Assembly: GCA_947626275.1 (NCBI GenBank)
Contig: CANQRL010000001.1
Span: 183,693-247,692, forward strand
Length of the DNA: 64,000 nt
From: an uncultured Bacilli bacterium
Lineage (GTDB): Bacteria > Bacillota_I > Bacilli_A > RF39 > UBA660
Direction of reading: 5' to 3'
The notes beneath the pieces are model-generated. The model did no database searches. It saw only the letters and a list, made by a program, of their open reading frames with translations, and had not been told where the DNA came from. A program made the position numbers and the translations under genes. Shown here in pieces: positions 35,201 to 42,480 of the stretch. Numbering within the stretch: position 1 is the stretch's first letter; each line of letters begins with the position of its first letter.

Positions 35201-35857
35201 TAAATCATAAGTGAATTTTGACATTGTCTCAGCCATTAATGAAGATGGATTATCAGGAATTCCTGCGTTGTCGCCCATTGAACGGAATAATGCCTGATAT
35301 TTTAACGTTTCTGTCATATTCGTTCCAAAGGCTTCTTTTAATTTATATTGAAACTGAGTTGCCTCTTTTCCTAATGTAGAAAATGTTTGTACTCCGTTTT
35401 TTTCAATATTTTCAAACACTACATTAAACAAGTTTAATTGTTCTGTTCTATCAATTCCTTCTTTAAAAAAACCTGAAATGATACTTTCTGCTCGTCTGAC
35501 TGTAGCGAAAGTAAATAGCTTACTTAATACACTCGTCATTTTGCTAAATTTAGGAGTTGAAGCAGCCGCGTTATTGCCGGCATTTTTAATATTTTCACTT
35601 AATGTTCTCGCTGATGCAGACGCTAATTTTAAGTTTCCGTCTTTATCTACTTTTTGAAAAGTTCTAACAAGTTTATCTCCTTCTTTGGTCACGGTTGTTA
35701 AACTTTTTAAAGTCAATTTACCGTTGGCATCAACTTTGGTAGATACATTGGTTATAGCTCCGCTCATTGATAATAACTGACTAACAATGCCATCAATAGA
35801 ACTTTTCGCCTGTTCCATGTTAGATTTAATTTGTAACTCTAATGTTTGATCATCCAT
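32243..35857 (-). CDS. Tape measure protein
   Basis: 1204 residues, the longest tail gene, with a helical N-terminal half (QIKSNMEQAKSSIDGIVSQL), a hydrophobic central stretch (about 495-550) and a C-terminal segment GVPSHGTLFVGGEHGPEIAG that is typical of siphovirus tape measures. It sets tail length and probably helps DNA entry. It overlaps the chaperone gene upstream by 8 bp. Confidence 0.9.
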   Translation of the reverse strand: MDDQTLELQIKSNMEQAKSSIDGIVSQLLSMSGAITNVSTKVDANGKLTLKSLTTVTKEGDKLVRTFQKVDKDGNLKLASASARTLSENIKNAGNNAAASTPKFSKMTSVLSKLFTFATVRRAESIISGFFKEGIDRTEQLNLFNVVFENIEKNGVQTFSTLGKEATQFQYKLKEAFGTNMTETLKYQALFRSMGDNAGIPDNPSSLMAETMSKFTYDLASLYNQEESNVAEALRAGVYAGQTKPLRSYGIDVTQQSMQPILDELGIERSVKQLSQAEKEILRYITALRQGQVAMGDFANTVESPSNQLKVFRQQLVEAKVNLTALFIGSFQKVLPYANALLMVVSEVSKAIADMFGIKLTDYNSGIASQESAYEDLEDQIDGTTKAAKELKRQTFGFDEIHNINENNDNGSDGNLTGGIDQRLLDAIKGYDNGMDKVRMKATEIRDRIMEWLGFHKEIDPLTGETIFKLNDGKTIFKTIWEWLEKIWGVGKWFFKNIGTILNAFIVYKTIDTIGTVFQKVKGLVSLVKENSLLQIGIAVSVSYAIAEEISKTDEYQELAKKLSGNALGDDGDYTLNNMWGEILKGNQYRVNQDTVEKDTYNGLLDIFKNSYLREKEGLGIPEQANDYLKNYEQEIEEYKSAIEAWLNMQSTYTGEYTGRQYNLHDSEQIEILEGRIAGYERAKEAVEQWKKANPTGDKLIGDDNGVNIETYSDALKKYFDTYLDGVTSLDKYTDAVKNSQTAHENACTSVALLVEAITKPDYKLTKKDMDDLTTSLTNMEDSVQQKGEDTVTAIDKITQKYVERGLMSKEEADQIVRDAERVKLAEEGHTKEYIDAVTSLQKKLDQGKISQSKFKEELMKLDKKYNDSSTIVGSFVDKLDIQNDTIDLSAKDMDALKTSVKDMATAHEESMKTIQTSADNNRKFLEQYAIDCKKIYGEDSEEYARAIEAIKTSDDERTQSIADVDEAYKNYLFNIVANMYESGDLMSDDAKETKDLINEELKKLGVDIDLSENMDEIAKQLEMNGVKVGSGVTFDESNTKNKVSTWVTKIGSWAQTYFNKNEIELTMNGNVKKITFAQVVLDKFKSALGLKDGGAFYNGSWHNIQQYANGGVPSHGTLFVGGEHGPEIAGHINGRTEILNQSQLASVMFSAIVNGMSQVMSQYGGVAEINVHASKDVIVETAINGINQATKQTGNCPIDIPIY

Positions 35858-36212
35858 TTATATTTCCACCACCTTCAATATTTCCCTTGTCGGTAGTAGT
35901 GCTACTTTTTATTTTATTTACTTGTTTTATTCTCGCCCGTATATCGGCTACCTGCGTTTCTAGTTCTGCTTTTCTTTTTTCTTCAAGTGAAACTTTATTT
36001 TCTACAGCACCATAAGGCATTTTAGGATAGTAAATCTTACTTTTACTAAAAGCATTGGTTAACGCTACAACCAACGCATCGTAAAAATACACTCCCTGTA
36101 ACCATGCTCGATGATTATATGATTCTTGTTCCATGTTCACTTTTTCGAAATAAGAAAAACGGTATGCCCAGAACAAATCGGGGTCATCTTCCCAAAATTC
36201 TTTCATAGACAT
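35850..36212 (-). CDS. Tail assembly chaperone, second part (gpT-like)
   Basis: From the ATG, 120 residues begin MSMKEFWEDDPDLFWAYR, a segment conserved in the T part of gpG/gpGT chaperones. There is no ribosome site before this ATG. The frame is open upstream for about 50 codons (KNLTDYFYSLVPSAILYG) and overlaps the end of the first chaperone gene in the -1 frame, so it is probably made as a frameshift fusion. Confidence 0.65.
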   Translation of the reverse strand: MSMKEFWEDDPDLFWAYRFSYFEKVNMEQESYNHRAWLQGVYFYDALVVALTNAFSKSKIYYPKMPYGAVENKVSLEEKRKAELETQVADIRARIKQVNKIKSSTTTDKGNIEGGGNING

Positions 36213-36289
36213 ACCGTATAGAATTGCAGATGGTACTAACGAATAAAAATAATCCGTTAAATTTTTGTATTTATCATCTGTTTCTTTTT

Positions 36290-36634
36290 CTAAATTTCTG
36301 TTATCACTAGTTCCTCGTCTTTCATCTTCGAGTTGGTATCGAACTGGGCATTGAGAAAAGCTAAGTATTCATCCATCGCAAAGGCGACAACCTTGTTAAA
36401 CATATTGACTCCCTTTTCCTTGATGTATTCTTCGCGTAATGTTTCTATCTCGCTAACATTTGTGTTGACATAGTTTGCGACAAATAAACTTGCCCATAAC
36501 AAATCACGATATGTAACAATTTTTTTGTCCAAATCATCTAACACGAATCCGCGTGCTTCAAGCCATTTAATAGAATTTCTATTTAGTCGCAAATCATAGT
36601 TTTTCTCGCCAATCTTTAAATCTAATTTTTTCAT
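36290..36634 (-). CDS. Tail assembly chaperone, first part (gpG-like)
   Basis: 114 residues starting MKKLDLKIGEKNYDLRLN, with SIKWLEARGFVLDDL. Position just before the T-like frame and the tape measure gives the assignment. The stop lies inside the open -1 frame of the second part. Confidence 0.65.
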   Translation of the reverse strand: MKKLDLKIGEKNYDLRLNRNSIKWLEARGFVLDDLDKKIVTYRDLLWASLFVANYVNTNVSEIETLREEYIKEKGVNMFNKVVAFAMDEYLAFLNAQFDTNSKMKDEELVITEI

Positions 36635-36653
36635 TACTTTTCCCTACTTTCTA

Positions 36654-37100
36654 TTATTCTCCTGCATCAATTAATGCTGTAACTTCAACAGAAGTCTTGT
36701 CTTCAATTTGAGTACTTGGTACTGTATGTAAAGTACATTCAATAACTCCACCAACAGATACTTCATTTTTCCAAGTTTGGCACACTCCTGTATACACAGA
36801 ACCTGTTCCATCTGGATATTTGATTAAGATATCTTTAGCCGTGTTGTCACATTTTTCTTTAACTGCATTGTAATTCTTTTCACAATAGTTATAGACAAAG
36901 TCCATATCTCCTGTATCAGGTCTATCTGGAATATAAACTTTTACAGGATCACTTGAAGTTGTCGTTTCAACTGTACCACCTGCTTGTCCAGTGGCAGGAG
37001 CACCTTTTACAGCTACTAACTTTTCTTTAGGGAATTTACCTTCCCCATGATCTTTAACTCTTATCTCAATACCTAAGTCAATCATTGCTTGTTCGTTCAT
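36654..37100 (-). CDS. Major tail (tube) protein
   Basis: 148 residues from the ATG at 37100, preceded by GAGGTGA. It is beta-rich with PDRPDTGDMDFVYNYCEKNY in the middle and a C-terminal VECTLHTVPSTQ-like region (VIECTLHTVPS) common to tube proteins. It is located directly before the chaperones, and its leader carries hairpin element copy 2. Confidence 0.7.
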   Translation of the reverse strand: MNEQAMIDLGIEIRVKDHGEGKFPKEKLVAVKGAPATGQAGGTVETTTSSDPVKVYIPDRPDTGDMDFVYNYCEKNYNAVKEKCDNTAKDILIKYPDGTGSVYTGVCQTWKNEVSVGGVIECTLHTVPSTQIEDKTSVEVTALIDAGE

Positions 37101-37104
37101 TTTA

Positions 37105-37148
37105 TTCACCTCTCATTGTAATTTCCCTTACAATTTTGAAGTGCTACA
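37105..37148 (-). promoter_or_regulatory. TGTAGCAC hairpin element, copy 2
   Basis: On the minus strand TGTAGCAC (37141-37148) is followed by ATTGTAA/TTACAAT with loop GGGAAA, then GAGGTGA and the ATG of the major tail gene. Confidence 0.7.
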
Positions 37149-37150
37149 TC

Positions 37151-37594
37151 TTAATTAGGATAAATAACTAACTTATCTAATCCATATTTTGTATCAAGTC
37201 TACCAGTTATTCTTATAGTATTTCTATGTACATTGCTATCAACGTTTAAGGCATCTAATTCCGTCTTAATTGTTACATGATAATTCGTTTTGAAATAATC
37301 GACAATAGTACTTGTAACCTCATTACAAATAGTTCTTTTCGATACTTTATTACCATCTATTGTCTTATCAGTAGAATACACGCCAATATCAATACCAAAT
37401 GTATATGTTTCTTCACCATATGACAAATTATTGTATTTGTTTTCTACCGGCAATAATTTAACAGGCACAATAGGAAATACTTTGCTTTCTTGTGGCATTT
37501 TTTTAGTGACAAGTGGGTTATATATTGATGTCTTTTCTACAAATTCCTTTAAATTAGGATAAATTGTATTTTCAAAGATATTTTCAACTATCAA
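37151..37594 (-). CDS. Putative tail terminator/completion protein
   Basis: 147 residues; VFPIVPVKLLPVENKYNNLSYG and a beta-alpha pattern fit neck-tail completion proteins. It lies between the gp10-like gene and the tail tube. Its ATG overlaps the stop of the gp10-like gene. Confidence 0.5.
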   Translation of the reverse strand: MIVENIFENTIYPNLKEFVEKTSIYNPLVTKKMPQESKVFPIVPVKLLPVENKYNNLSYGEETYTFGIDIGVYSTDKTIDGNKVSKRTICNEVTSTIVDYFKTNYHVTIKTELDALNVDSNVHRNTIRITGRLDTKYGLDKLVIYPN

Positions 37595-38139
37595 TATAAA
37601 TCACCTACTGTCTTTCTAATCTCTATGTCCACAATATTGCCTATTTCGTTTTTAATATCATTGAAAGCATCATAGAACATGTGTCTACTTGGCAAACCTT
37701 TGGTCCAAGCTCTCAACACACCATCTTTGTCAATTTGCTTGTATGGATTTGGGTCACTTTCTGTTGTTGGATACCACCAGCCAGACTCTCCATGCTCATT
37801 TACATCATATCTCCATGATTTAAATGGCCCATCCGGATTAGGATGTGGATTGTTTGCACCCGTGATACCTGTCCCCATTTCGTTGAAAATGATTACCATA
37901 TCATTAGTCCAAACTCTACCTGTTTTCTTATTATCGTCATATTCCCAATGTATTTGGCTTGTATGGTTCAAAATACCATTTTCATAGCAATACTCTAATA
38001 CTTTGTTGTACATCATTTCTGTGGCATATTTGACAGCATTATCGACACCTTTTGAATAGGCTTCTTTAAATCTATTTAGATTTTTTATTGCTTCGTTTAG
38101 GCTTTTCTTCGAAAGTTCCATTGTTAGAACTGTTTTCAT
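37591..38139 (-). CDS. HK97 gp10-like connector protein
   Basis: 182 residues from the ATG at 38139 (AGAGGTAATTG). The N-terminal helix and NEMGTGITGANNPHPNPDGP with SWRYD, followed by TKGLPSRHMFYDAFND, are typical of gp10-like neck proteins. It overlaps the small gene upstream by 68 bp. Confidence 0.65.
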   Translation of the reverse strand: MKTVLTMELSKKSLNEAIKNLNRFKEAYSKGVDNAVKYATEMMYNKVLEYCYENGILNHTSQIHWEYDDNKKTGRVWTNDMVIIFNEMGTGITGANNPHPNPDGPFKSWRYDVNEHGESGWWYPTTESDPNPYKQIDKDGVLRAWTKGLPSRHMFYDAFNDIKNEIGNIVDIEIRKTVGDLY

Positions 38140-38248
38140 CAATTACCTCTTTTGGTTTTTCTTCTTTAACAAGTCTCATACCTGCTTTTATATAAGCGTT
38201 CCTAGTTTTTTTATCAAAAACCACTATACCATTTGTAAATTTGTACAT
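38072..38248 (-). CDS. Small phage structural-region protein, 58 aa
   Basis: A frame of 58 codons from an ATG with AGGTG upstream. It starts MYKFTNGIVVFDKKTRNAY and ends in a Lys-rich tail. Short proteins of this kind often precede gp10-like genes in Bacillota phages. It shares 68 bp with the gp10-like gene in another frame. Confidence 0.6.
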   Translation of the reverse strand: MYKFTNGIVVFDKKTRNAYIKAGMRLVKEEKPKEVIDENSSNNGTFEEKPKRSNKKSK

Positions 38249-38256
38249 ATATACAC

Positions 38257-38814
38257 CTACTTTCGATACTCGTTGATTATAGGAATAGATAAATCTTTAC
38301 TTTGCTTACAAAACTCATTTATTCCTTTTTCAGAAATTATATTTAAAAAATATTCAATTAACTTTTGAGTCTCTTTATGAAATATTCTTTCCTTTTTGCA
38401 TTTATTGTAATAATTTAGTGGTTCGCTATAAGGTACATTGTTATTTACTTTATTTTTAGAATATACAATTCCTGCACCCAACCAATCACAAATCATTTCA
38501 ATAACATATTCATATGGAATCTTTATAGCATCATTTTTTCTTGTTCCAACATTATCTATCCAATATTCCCAATGATGTGGATTATGCCCTTTATGGTGTT
38601 GCCATGCTAAAGAATAACCTTTTTCTCTTTTTTCGGCATCTATCGGACTACTGTTTCCTTGAAAATATCTTGCACTACTGCAAAATTCAGTTTTTCCGTA
38701 TTTACTTAAATCATGTAGTAAACCTCTTTTATAAATTCCGCACTTAAAGCAATATTTCATAACATAATACTTATGTTTTGTTATAGTAATAAAATGTTTC
38801 AAATATTTTTTCAT
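38257..38814 (-). CDS. DUF5662-like phage protein
   Basis: 185 residues from the ATG at 38814. The segments CFKCGIYKRGLLHDLSKYG, AWQHHKGHNPHHWEYWID and MICDWLGAG carry conserved His/Asp residues resembling a degenerate HD-type metal site, as in DUF5662. It sits as an insertion within the head-tail connector genes. The function is unknown. Confidence 0.7.
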   Translation of the reverse strand: MKKYLKHFITITKHKYYVMKYCFKCGIYKRGLLHDLSKYGKTEFCSSARYFQGNSSPIDAEKREKGYSLAWQHHKGHNPHHWEYWIDNVGTRKNDAIKIPYEYVIEMICDWLGAGIVYSKNKVNNNVPYSEPLNYYNKCKKERIFHKETQKLIEYFLNIISEKGINEFCKQSKDLSIPIINEYRK

Positions 38815-38821
38815 ATATTTC

Positions 38822-39205
38822 CTACTTTCCTGTAAGTTTTTCAAAATATATAATTATAACTGCATTACCATCTCTAGGTGGCAATAATCTATAGTTTGCG
38901 TTATCTCCATTATTTGCTTCATCTTTAGGAGTTGCTCCATCTAAATATGCAACATCAAATTCTTTGAATTGTCCTTTATATGAAATTGGGATAACGGCTT
39001 TTTTCATTATCTTGGCATTCTCACCAAATTCAGCAATATCAGCATCAGTATTAACAGGTTGATAATTAAATTTGTATGGTTCTTCGTTAGGTTTATCATA
39101 AGTTGATATTTCGTTACCATCTTCATCATAAGTAACACCTGTTTTACTTGCTATATATACATCTTGTTTCCAATCATTCGGATTAAAGTTTATTTCAGTT
39201 ATCAT
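38822..39205 (-). CDS. Putative head closure/head-tail joining protein
   Basis: 127 residues, beta-rich, with YKFNYQPVNTDADIAEFGE and a C-terminal IIIYFEKLTGK. The order between a gp6-like connector and a gp10-like protein suggests a head closure protein; the sequence alone is not diagnostic. Confidence 0.45.
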   Translation of the reverse strand: MITEINFNPNDWKQDVYIASKTGVTYDEDGNEISTYDKPNEEPYKFNYQPVNTDADIAEFGENAKIMKKAVIPISYKGQFKEFDVAYLDGATPKDEANNGDNANYRLLPPRDGNAVIIIYFEKLTGK

Positions 39206-39636
39206 CTAGGAATACCTGCCTTTGGTGGTAGTAATTCATTTAGCAAGTCATTTGATAATAAACTTGTTAGGTATGATACTGATAAACCATTCTCAGCGTA
39301 TGATTGAACACCTTTTCTATCTTTTGCATTATATAATTCAATAGCACATCTTACTTGCCAATCTCTTGCTATTCTATCTGGCAATTCTGTTATTTCTTGA
39401 TGATAAGGATAAAGTGTATCTAATGCAACATATTTGGCTTGTTTGAGTTTTAGCTTAAATATACTATCCTTATCAGTTTTGGCTACATCGCCTAGAATTT
39501 CTAATCTCATCTCAAGTACTTGCTGTTCTAATAAGTCATCATCATATGAATACACAACTTCATCATTAGCATTTGTTATAACTAATTTTGATACTATATT
39601 GTTATCACACTTGATTTCTTTTATAACATAGTCCAT
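39202..39636 (-). CDS. gp6-like head-tail connector
   Basis: 144 residues. The helical pattern with ELPDRIARDWQVRCAIELYN and QSYAENGLSVSYLTS matches small connector adaptors of siphoviruses. It follows the capsid region and overlaps the next gene by 4 bp. Confidence 0.6.
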   Translation of the reverse strand: MDYVIKEIKCDNNIVSKLVITNANDEVVYSYDDDLLEQQVLEMRLEILGDVAKTDKDSIFKLKLKQAKYVALDTLYPYHQEITELPDRIARDWQVRCAIELYNAKDRKGVQSYAENGLSVSYLTSLLSNDLLNELLPPKAGIPR

Positions 39637-39658
39637 AGATACACTTCCTTACGTTTTT

Positions 39659-40030
39659 TTATTCACTAGGGCTTAATGTAAGTCCTGTTAAGTCTAACAC
39701 TTTAGATGTTTCACCATTCTTAAGTGTTATTTTTTGTGTGTTTGAATGTAATTGAACTACTAAGATACCATCTTCATCTAGAGTACCACTGCCTTTAGTT
39801 TTAGCTTCTGATAATTCCCAATTAATTGTTTCACCTTTAGTAGCCTCATCACATTTAATCGCTAAGAAGTTACCTTTAGCACTCTTGCTAAATTTAGGAA
39901 AACTTTCAACATATTTAGAAGTACCAGTTACCTTAGTATCATTAAGTTCAACCTCTTGTAATGTGCTTACATCTATTCCCAAAACTTCGCCCTCAGGTAA
40001 GTTTACGGTTACCGTTTTTTGGGCTGGTTT
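39659..40030 (-). CDS. Ig-like capsid extension, probably made by +1 frameshift
   Basis: The frame downstream of the capsid stop reads KPAQKTVTVNLPEGEV and continues as an Ig-like domain (KGNFLAIKCDEATKGETINW, QKITLKNGETSKVLDLTG). It has no ATG; a TTG at 39982 would cut the first strand. At the capsid end, CCC TAA lets tRNA-Pro slip to CCT, joining this frame. The same CCC-stop +1 mechanism is known for Listeria phage PSA capsid and tail proteins. It would yield a minor capsid form with a surface domain. Confidence 0.65.
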   Translation of the reverse strand, partial: KPAQKTVTVNLPEGEVLGIDVSTLQEVELNDTKVTGTSKYVESFPKFSKSAKGNFLAIKCDEATKGETINWELSEAKTKGSGTLDEDGILVVQLHSNTQKITLKNGETSKVLDLTGLTLSPSE

Positions 40031-41018
40031 AGGGAGTTTCTGTTACAGTAACAACTTTTTGTCCTACTGGTTTAGTGAACTCAGTTGATAATCCTGTAAT
40101 TTTTCCGTGGAACCATTCTGGTCCATGATCTAGACCAATTTGACCAAAAATTTGTCCGCTTTCTCCTGCTCCAGTCTTAGACAATGGTTCATAGAAGAAG
40201 TTTCCTTTTTTTGGAACTGGTTGTTCAACAGGTCCAATAACACTAAAGTTAAATGCGTATACAGTTCCTGCTGGTATAAATTCACCTAATGCAATATGAA
40301 TTGTTCCTACTGGTAAAATTAAGTCTCTTACTTGAATACCAAAAGCATTCATATAAGCATCTCCTAATTTCATACCATATTCAACTGCGTTTCCATTGAT
40401 TTGGTTTAGACTTGTAGTATCAACCCATAAAACTAAGTTAGAAATATCTCCTTGACTATCTTTAATTTTCACAAGTAAATCATTAACTAACCAAATATCT
40501 AATGGCTTTTCTTCAGCCTCAACCACATTAGTTGTAATTGCTTCATCCATTCCCCTTGTTTTATTAATTTCTGAGTCACTAGTTGCTTTGTTGTATTTTC
40601 CTTGTATGAATGTTTTTTCGATACTTCTTTTAATTTTTTTAAATTTATTAGCAATTTGGAAATCAAATTCATTAGTTGGATTTGGAGTTTGTCCTGCAAT
40701 ATTTATTCCACTTAGTGTATTCATATTAGATATTTTTGCATAACTAATTGATACTGATTCATGGAAAATTTGTGTTACATTTGTTTTTTGGCTTCTTGTT
40801 ACACTTGTTGCTGCTGGTGCTTTTAAAGAAGCTGTTTCACTTATTGCTGGTATATCTCCTTCCTCACTTGAATATTCTTGTCCTGTTACAAATTCAACAG
40901 ATTGTGTATATTTAACCTTTCCGCTAATTGCATTTAAAAATGGTGTATTAGTATTGGCTTTGTTATATAACAATCCTGAATAATTTAAAGTATTAAAACT
41001 TTGTACTGTTCCTTCCAT
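40029..41018 (-). CDS. Major capsid protein
   Basis: 329 residues. SVEFVTGQEYSSEEGDIPAI, IFHESVSISYAKISNMNT and VLWVDTTSLNQING match the SU10/DUF5309-type capsid group with the HK97 fold. It follows the scaffold gene; its leader contains hairpin element copy 3. It ends in a CCC TAA frameshift-prone stop. Confidence 0.85.
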   Translation of the reverse strand: MEGTVQSFNTLNYSGLLYNKANTNTPFLNAISGKVKYTQSVEFVTGQEYSSEEGDIPAISETASLKAPAATSVTRSQKTNVTQIFHESVSISYAKISNMNTLSGINIAGQTPNPTNEFDFQIANKFKKIKRSIEKTFIQGKYNKATSDSEINKTRGMDEAITTNVVEAEEKPLDIWLVNDLLVKIKDSQGDISNLVLWVDTTSLNQINGNAVEYGMKLGDAYMNAFGIQVRDLILPVGTIHIALGEFIPAGTVYAFNFSVIGPVEQPVPKKGNFFYEPLSKTGAGESGQIFGQIGLDHGPEWFHGKITGLSTEFTKPVGQKVVTVTETP

Positions 41019-41029
41019 TTTTCTTCACC

Positions 41030-41068
41030 TCATTAAAATTTCCTATTCCCTTTTTAATGAGTGCTACA
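41030..41068 (-). promoter_or_regulatory. TGTAGCAC hairpin element, copy 3
   Basis: On the minus strand TGTAGCAC (41061-41068) is followed by TCATTAAAA/TTTTAATGA with loop AGGGAATAGGAAA, then GAGGTGA and the capsid ATG. Confidence 0.7.
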
Positions 41069-41070
41069 TT

Positions 41071-41700
41071 CTACATTTTTGGTAATTTTGCTTGTTCTTC
41101 TTGTATTAAACGTGTATAAGTAACTTGCTTAACAAAATCATTATTTTTGATTGCTTCTTCAAGTTTTGCTTTATATGTATCAAGATTACTTGCATTGCTA
41201 TTATTTGGGTTTCCTACTACTGGTTTAGGAGTTCCGTTTAATAAGTCTACTGTCGTTTGCTTTTTAGTCTGTTCTGCTGTTTCTAATAGAACACTTGCAA
41301 TAGTATTGGCTACTGCTAATGTTTGTTCTTTATTATCAGTAACAATATCATTTAGAATCTTATCCATTTTTTCTTTTTCTAATTTGATACCCTTTTCTTC
41401 AAATAGATCCTTAACAGCATACTTACTTTCGCTTTTAGCAACTTCTAATTTTTTAGAATTAAATTCCTCTATTTCAGCTTGTTTCTTTTCATCTTCCGTC
41501 ATTTTAGATTTTTTAAATTCCTCATACTCATTGCTCAATGTAGAATAGTTGCTTTCAGTAGTTTTTAATTTAGCGCTTAAATCGTTATATTTATCTTTTG
41601 GTATAACTAATGTCGCTAAACCTTTCTTGATTGCTTCTACTCTTTCTTCGTTTGTTGTTAATGTTTCGTCATTTAATACACTTTCAATTACATCGTTCAT
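41071..41700 (-). CDS. Capsid scaffolding protein
   Basis: 209 residues, highly charged and helical, with a long coiled-coil stretch (KLKTTESNYSTLSNEYEEFKK) and a C-terminal basic/helical ending. Its position between portal and capsid genes is that of siphovirus scaffolds (DUF4355-like). Confidence 0.75.
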   Translation of the reverse strand: MNDVIESVLNDETLTTNEERVEAIKKGLATLVIPKDKYNDLSAKLKTTESNYSTLSNEYEEFKKSKMTEDEKKQAEIEEFNSKKLEVAKSESKYAVKDLFEEKGIKLEKEKMDKILNDIVTDNKEQTLAVANTIASVLLETAEQTKKQTTVDLLNGTPKPVVGNPNNSNASNLDTYKAKLEEAIKNNDFVKQVTYTRLIQEEQAKLPKM

Positions 41701-41970
41701 TTTTTTCCTTCCCCACTCTTACGTTTTTATAGTTGCCTCGTCTCAACATTTGAGTGTCATAGATTTATGCCCTCTATGATAGGCAAATTAATGCTTTTTA
41801 TAAGCACTGTGTAAGATATGTCGCGAACTGTTCACACGGAAATCAGTAGATCATAAGTCTCATACCTTACACACTACCTATAAAGGTAGCAATATATTTT
41901 AGAAAAACTAGAGCATTACTTTGCAATAATCCTCATACAAAAATACTTTCATTTTTTCCCAATCAAAATA
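41701..41970 (-). ncRNA. Structured non-coding segment downstream of phage tRNAs
   Basis: No gene is seen in these 270 bp. On the minus strand several stems are perfect or nearly so: a long-range GTGTAAGGTATG/CATATCTTACAC (one mismatch), GCTACC/GGTAGT and TGCTT/AAGCA. The spacing suggests one folded RNA of about 150 nt between tRNA-Ser and the scaffold gene. It did not fit a cloverleaf. Confidence 0.4.
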
Positions 41971-42062
41971 TGGCGTCCACTAAAGGATTTGAACCTTTAC
42001 ACTGCTTCTACAGCCTAACAGTTTAGCAAACTGTCCTCTTCACCTAATTTGAGTAAGTGGAC
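41971..42062 (-). tRNA. Phage tRNA-Ser (GCT)
   Basis: A type II cloverleaf with a long variable arm, acceptor GTCCACT/AGTGGAC, anticodon loop TTGCTAA between ACAGT and ACTGT, T-loop TTCAAAT and encoded CCA. Confidence 0.9.
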
Positions 42063-42063
42063 A

Positions 42064-42140
42064 TGGTTGGGAAGACAAGATTCGAACCTGCAACCTCTCG
42101 AATCCAAATCGAGGCTTCTACCAAGTTGAATTACTTCCCA
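42064..42140 (-). tRNA. Phage tRNA-Pro (TGG)
   Basis: Acceptor TGGGAAG/CTTCCCA, anticodon loop TTTGGAT between CTCGA and TCGAG, T-loop TTCGAAT and encoded CCA. Confidence 0.9.
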
Positions 42141-42143
42141 ATA

Positions 42144-42217
42144 TGGAGTGATATATCAGAATTGAACTGATACCAACAGTTTGGAAGACTGTAGTTCTAC
42201 CTTTAAACTAATACCAC
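42144..42217 (-). tRNA. Phage tRNA-Gly (TCC)
   Basis: Acceptor GTGGTAT/ATATCAC, anticodon loop CTTCCAA between ACAGT and ACTGT, and encoded CCA. The T-loop TTCAATT deviates slightly from consensus. Confidence 0.85.
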
Positions 42218-42480
42218 ATGGAGACTCGTTGAGGTGCACCTCTTCTTACTCACTCCCCGCTAAAAGAATTTTCAAGGGTTACGACCCACGAACCCCATAC
42301 GATGACATTTAGCAATTAACCTTCAATTTTGCGTTTAACCATTAAGGTCGCCGAAGCTAGGCTGGGGTCATCACATCCCGTCAATTATCTTCTCTGGTCT
42401 CATCCTTTGAGGAAGATATTGTCCCAAGACTTCCATCACAATTCCAATATAATAAGCAAGGTGTGTCGCCACTCACACAT
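42218..42480 (-). ncRNA. Structured non-coding segment between portal gene and tRNA-Gly
   Basis: 263 bp without a credible gene. On the minus strand CAATATCTTC pairs with GAAGATAATTG, GGGTT with AACCC (loop of 10) and GCAA with TTGC, while a GGGTCG/CGACC pairing is also possible. It may be a leader or spacer RNA processed with the tRNAs. I found no complete tRNA or intron core in it. Confidence 0.4.

Noticed and set aside
36290..36370. Canonical -1 slippery heptamer in the first tail chaperone gene
   Set aside because: No X-XXY-YYZ heptamer in the right phase exists between the last -1 stop and the TAG.
41147..41548. A 133-codon plus-strand frame opposite the scaffold gene
   Set aside because: It is a shadow of the scaffold coding strand, rich in Ser and Leu as expected for the complement of Lys/Glu-rich coding DNA.
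42300..42360. Possible extra tRNA in the portal-tRNA-Gly spacer
   Set aside because: A GTTCG-like loop and a partial acceptor are present, but no anticodon arm with a 7-nt loop can be drawn.
42400..42425. AAGATATTGTCC on the plus strand resembling the S element of group I introns
   Set aside because: No matching P, Q and R elements were found around it and no gene on that strand is interrupted.
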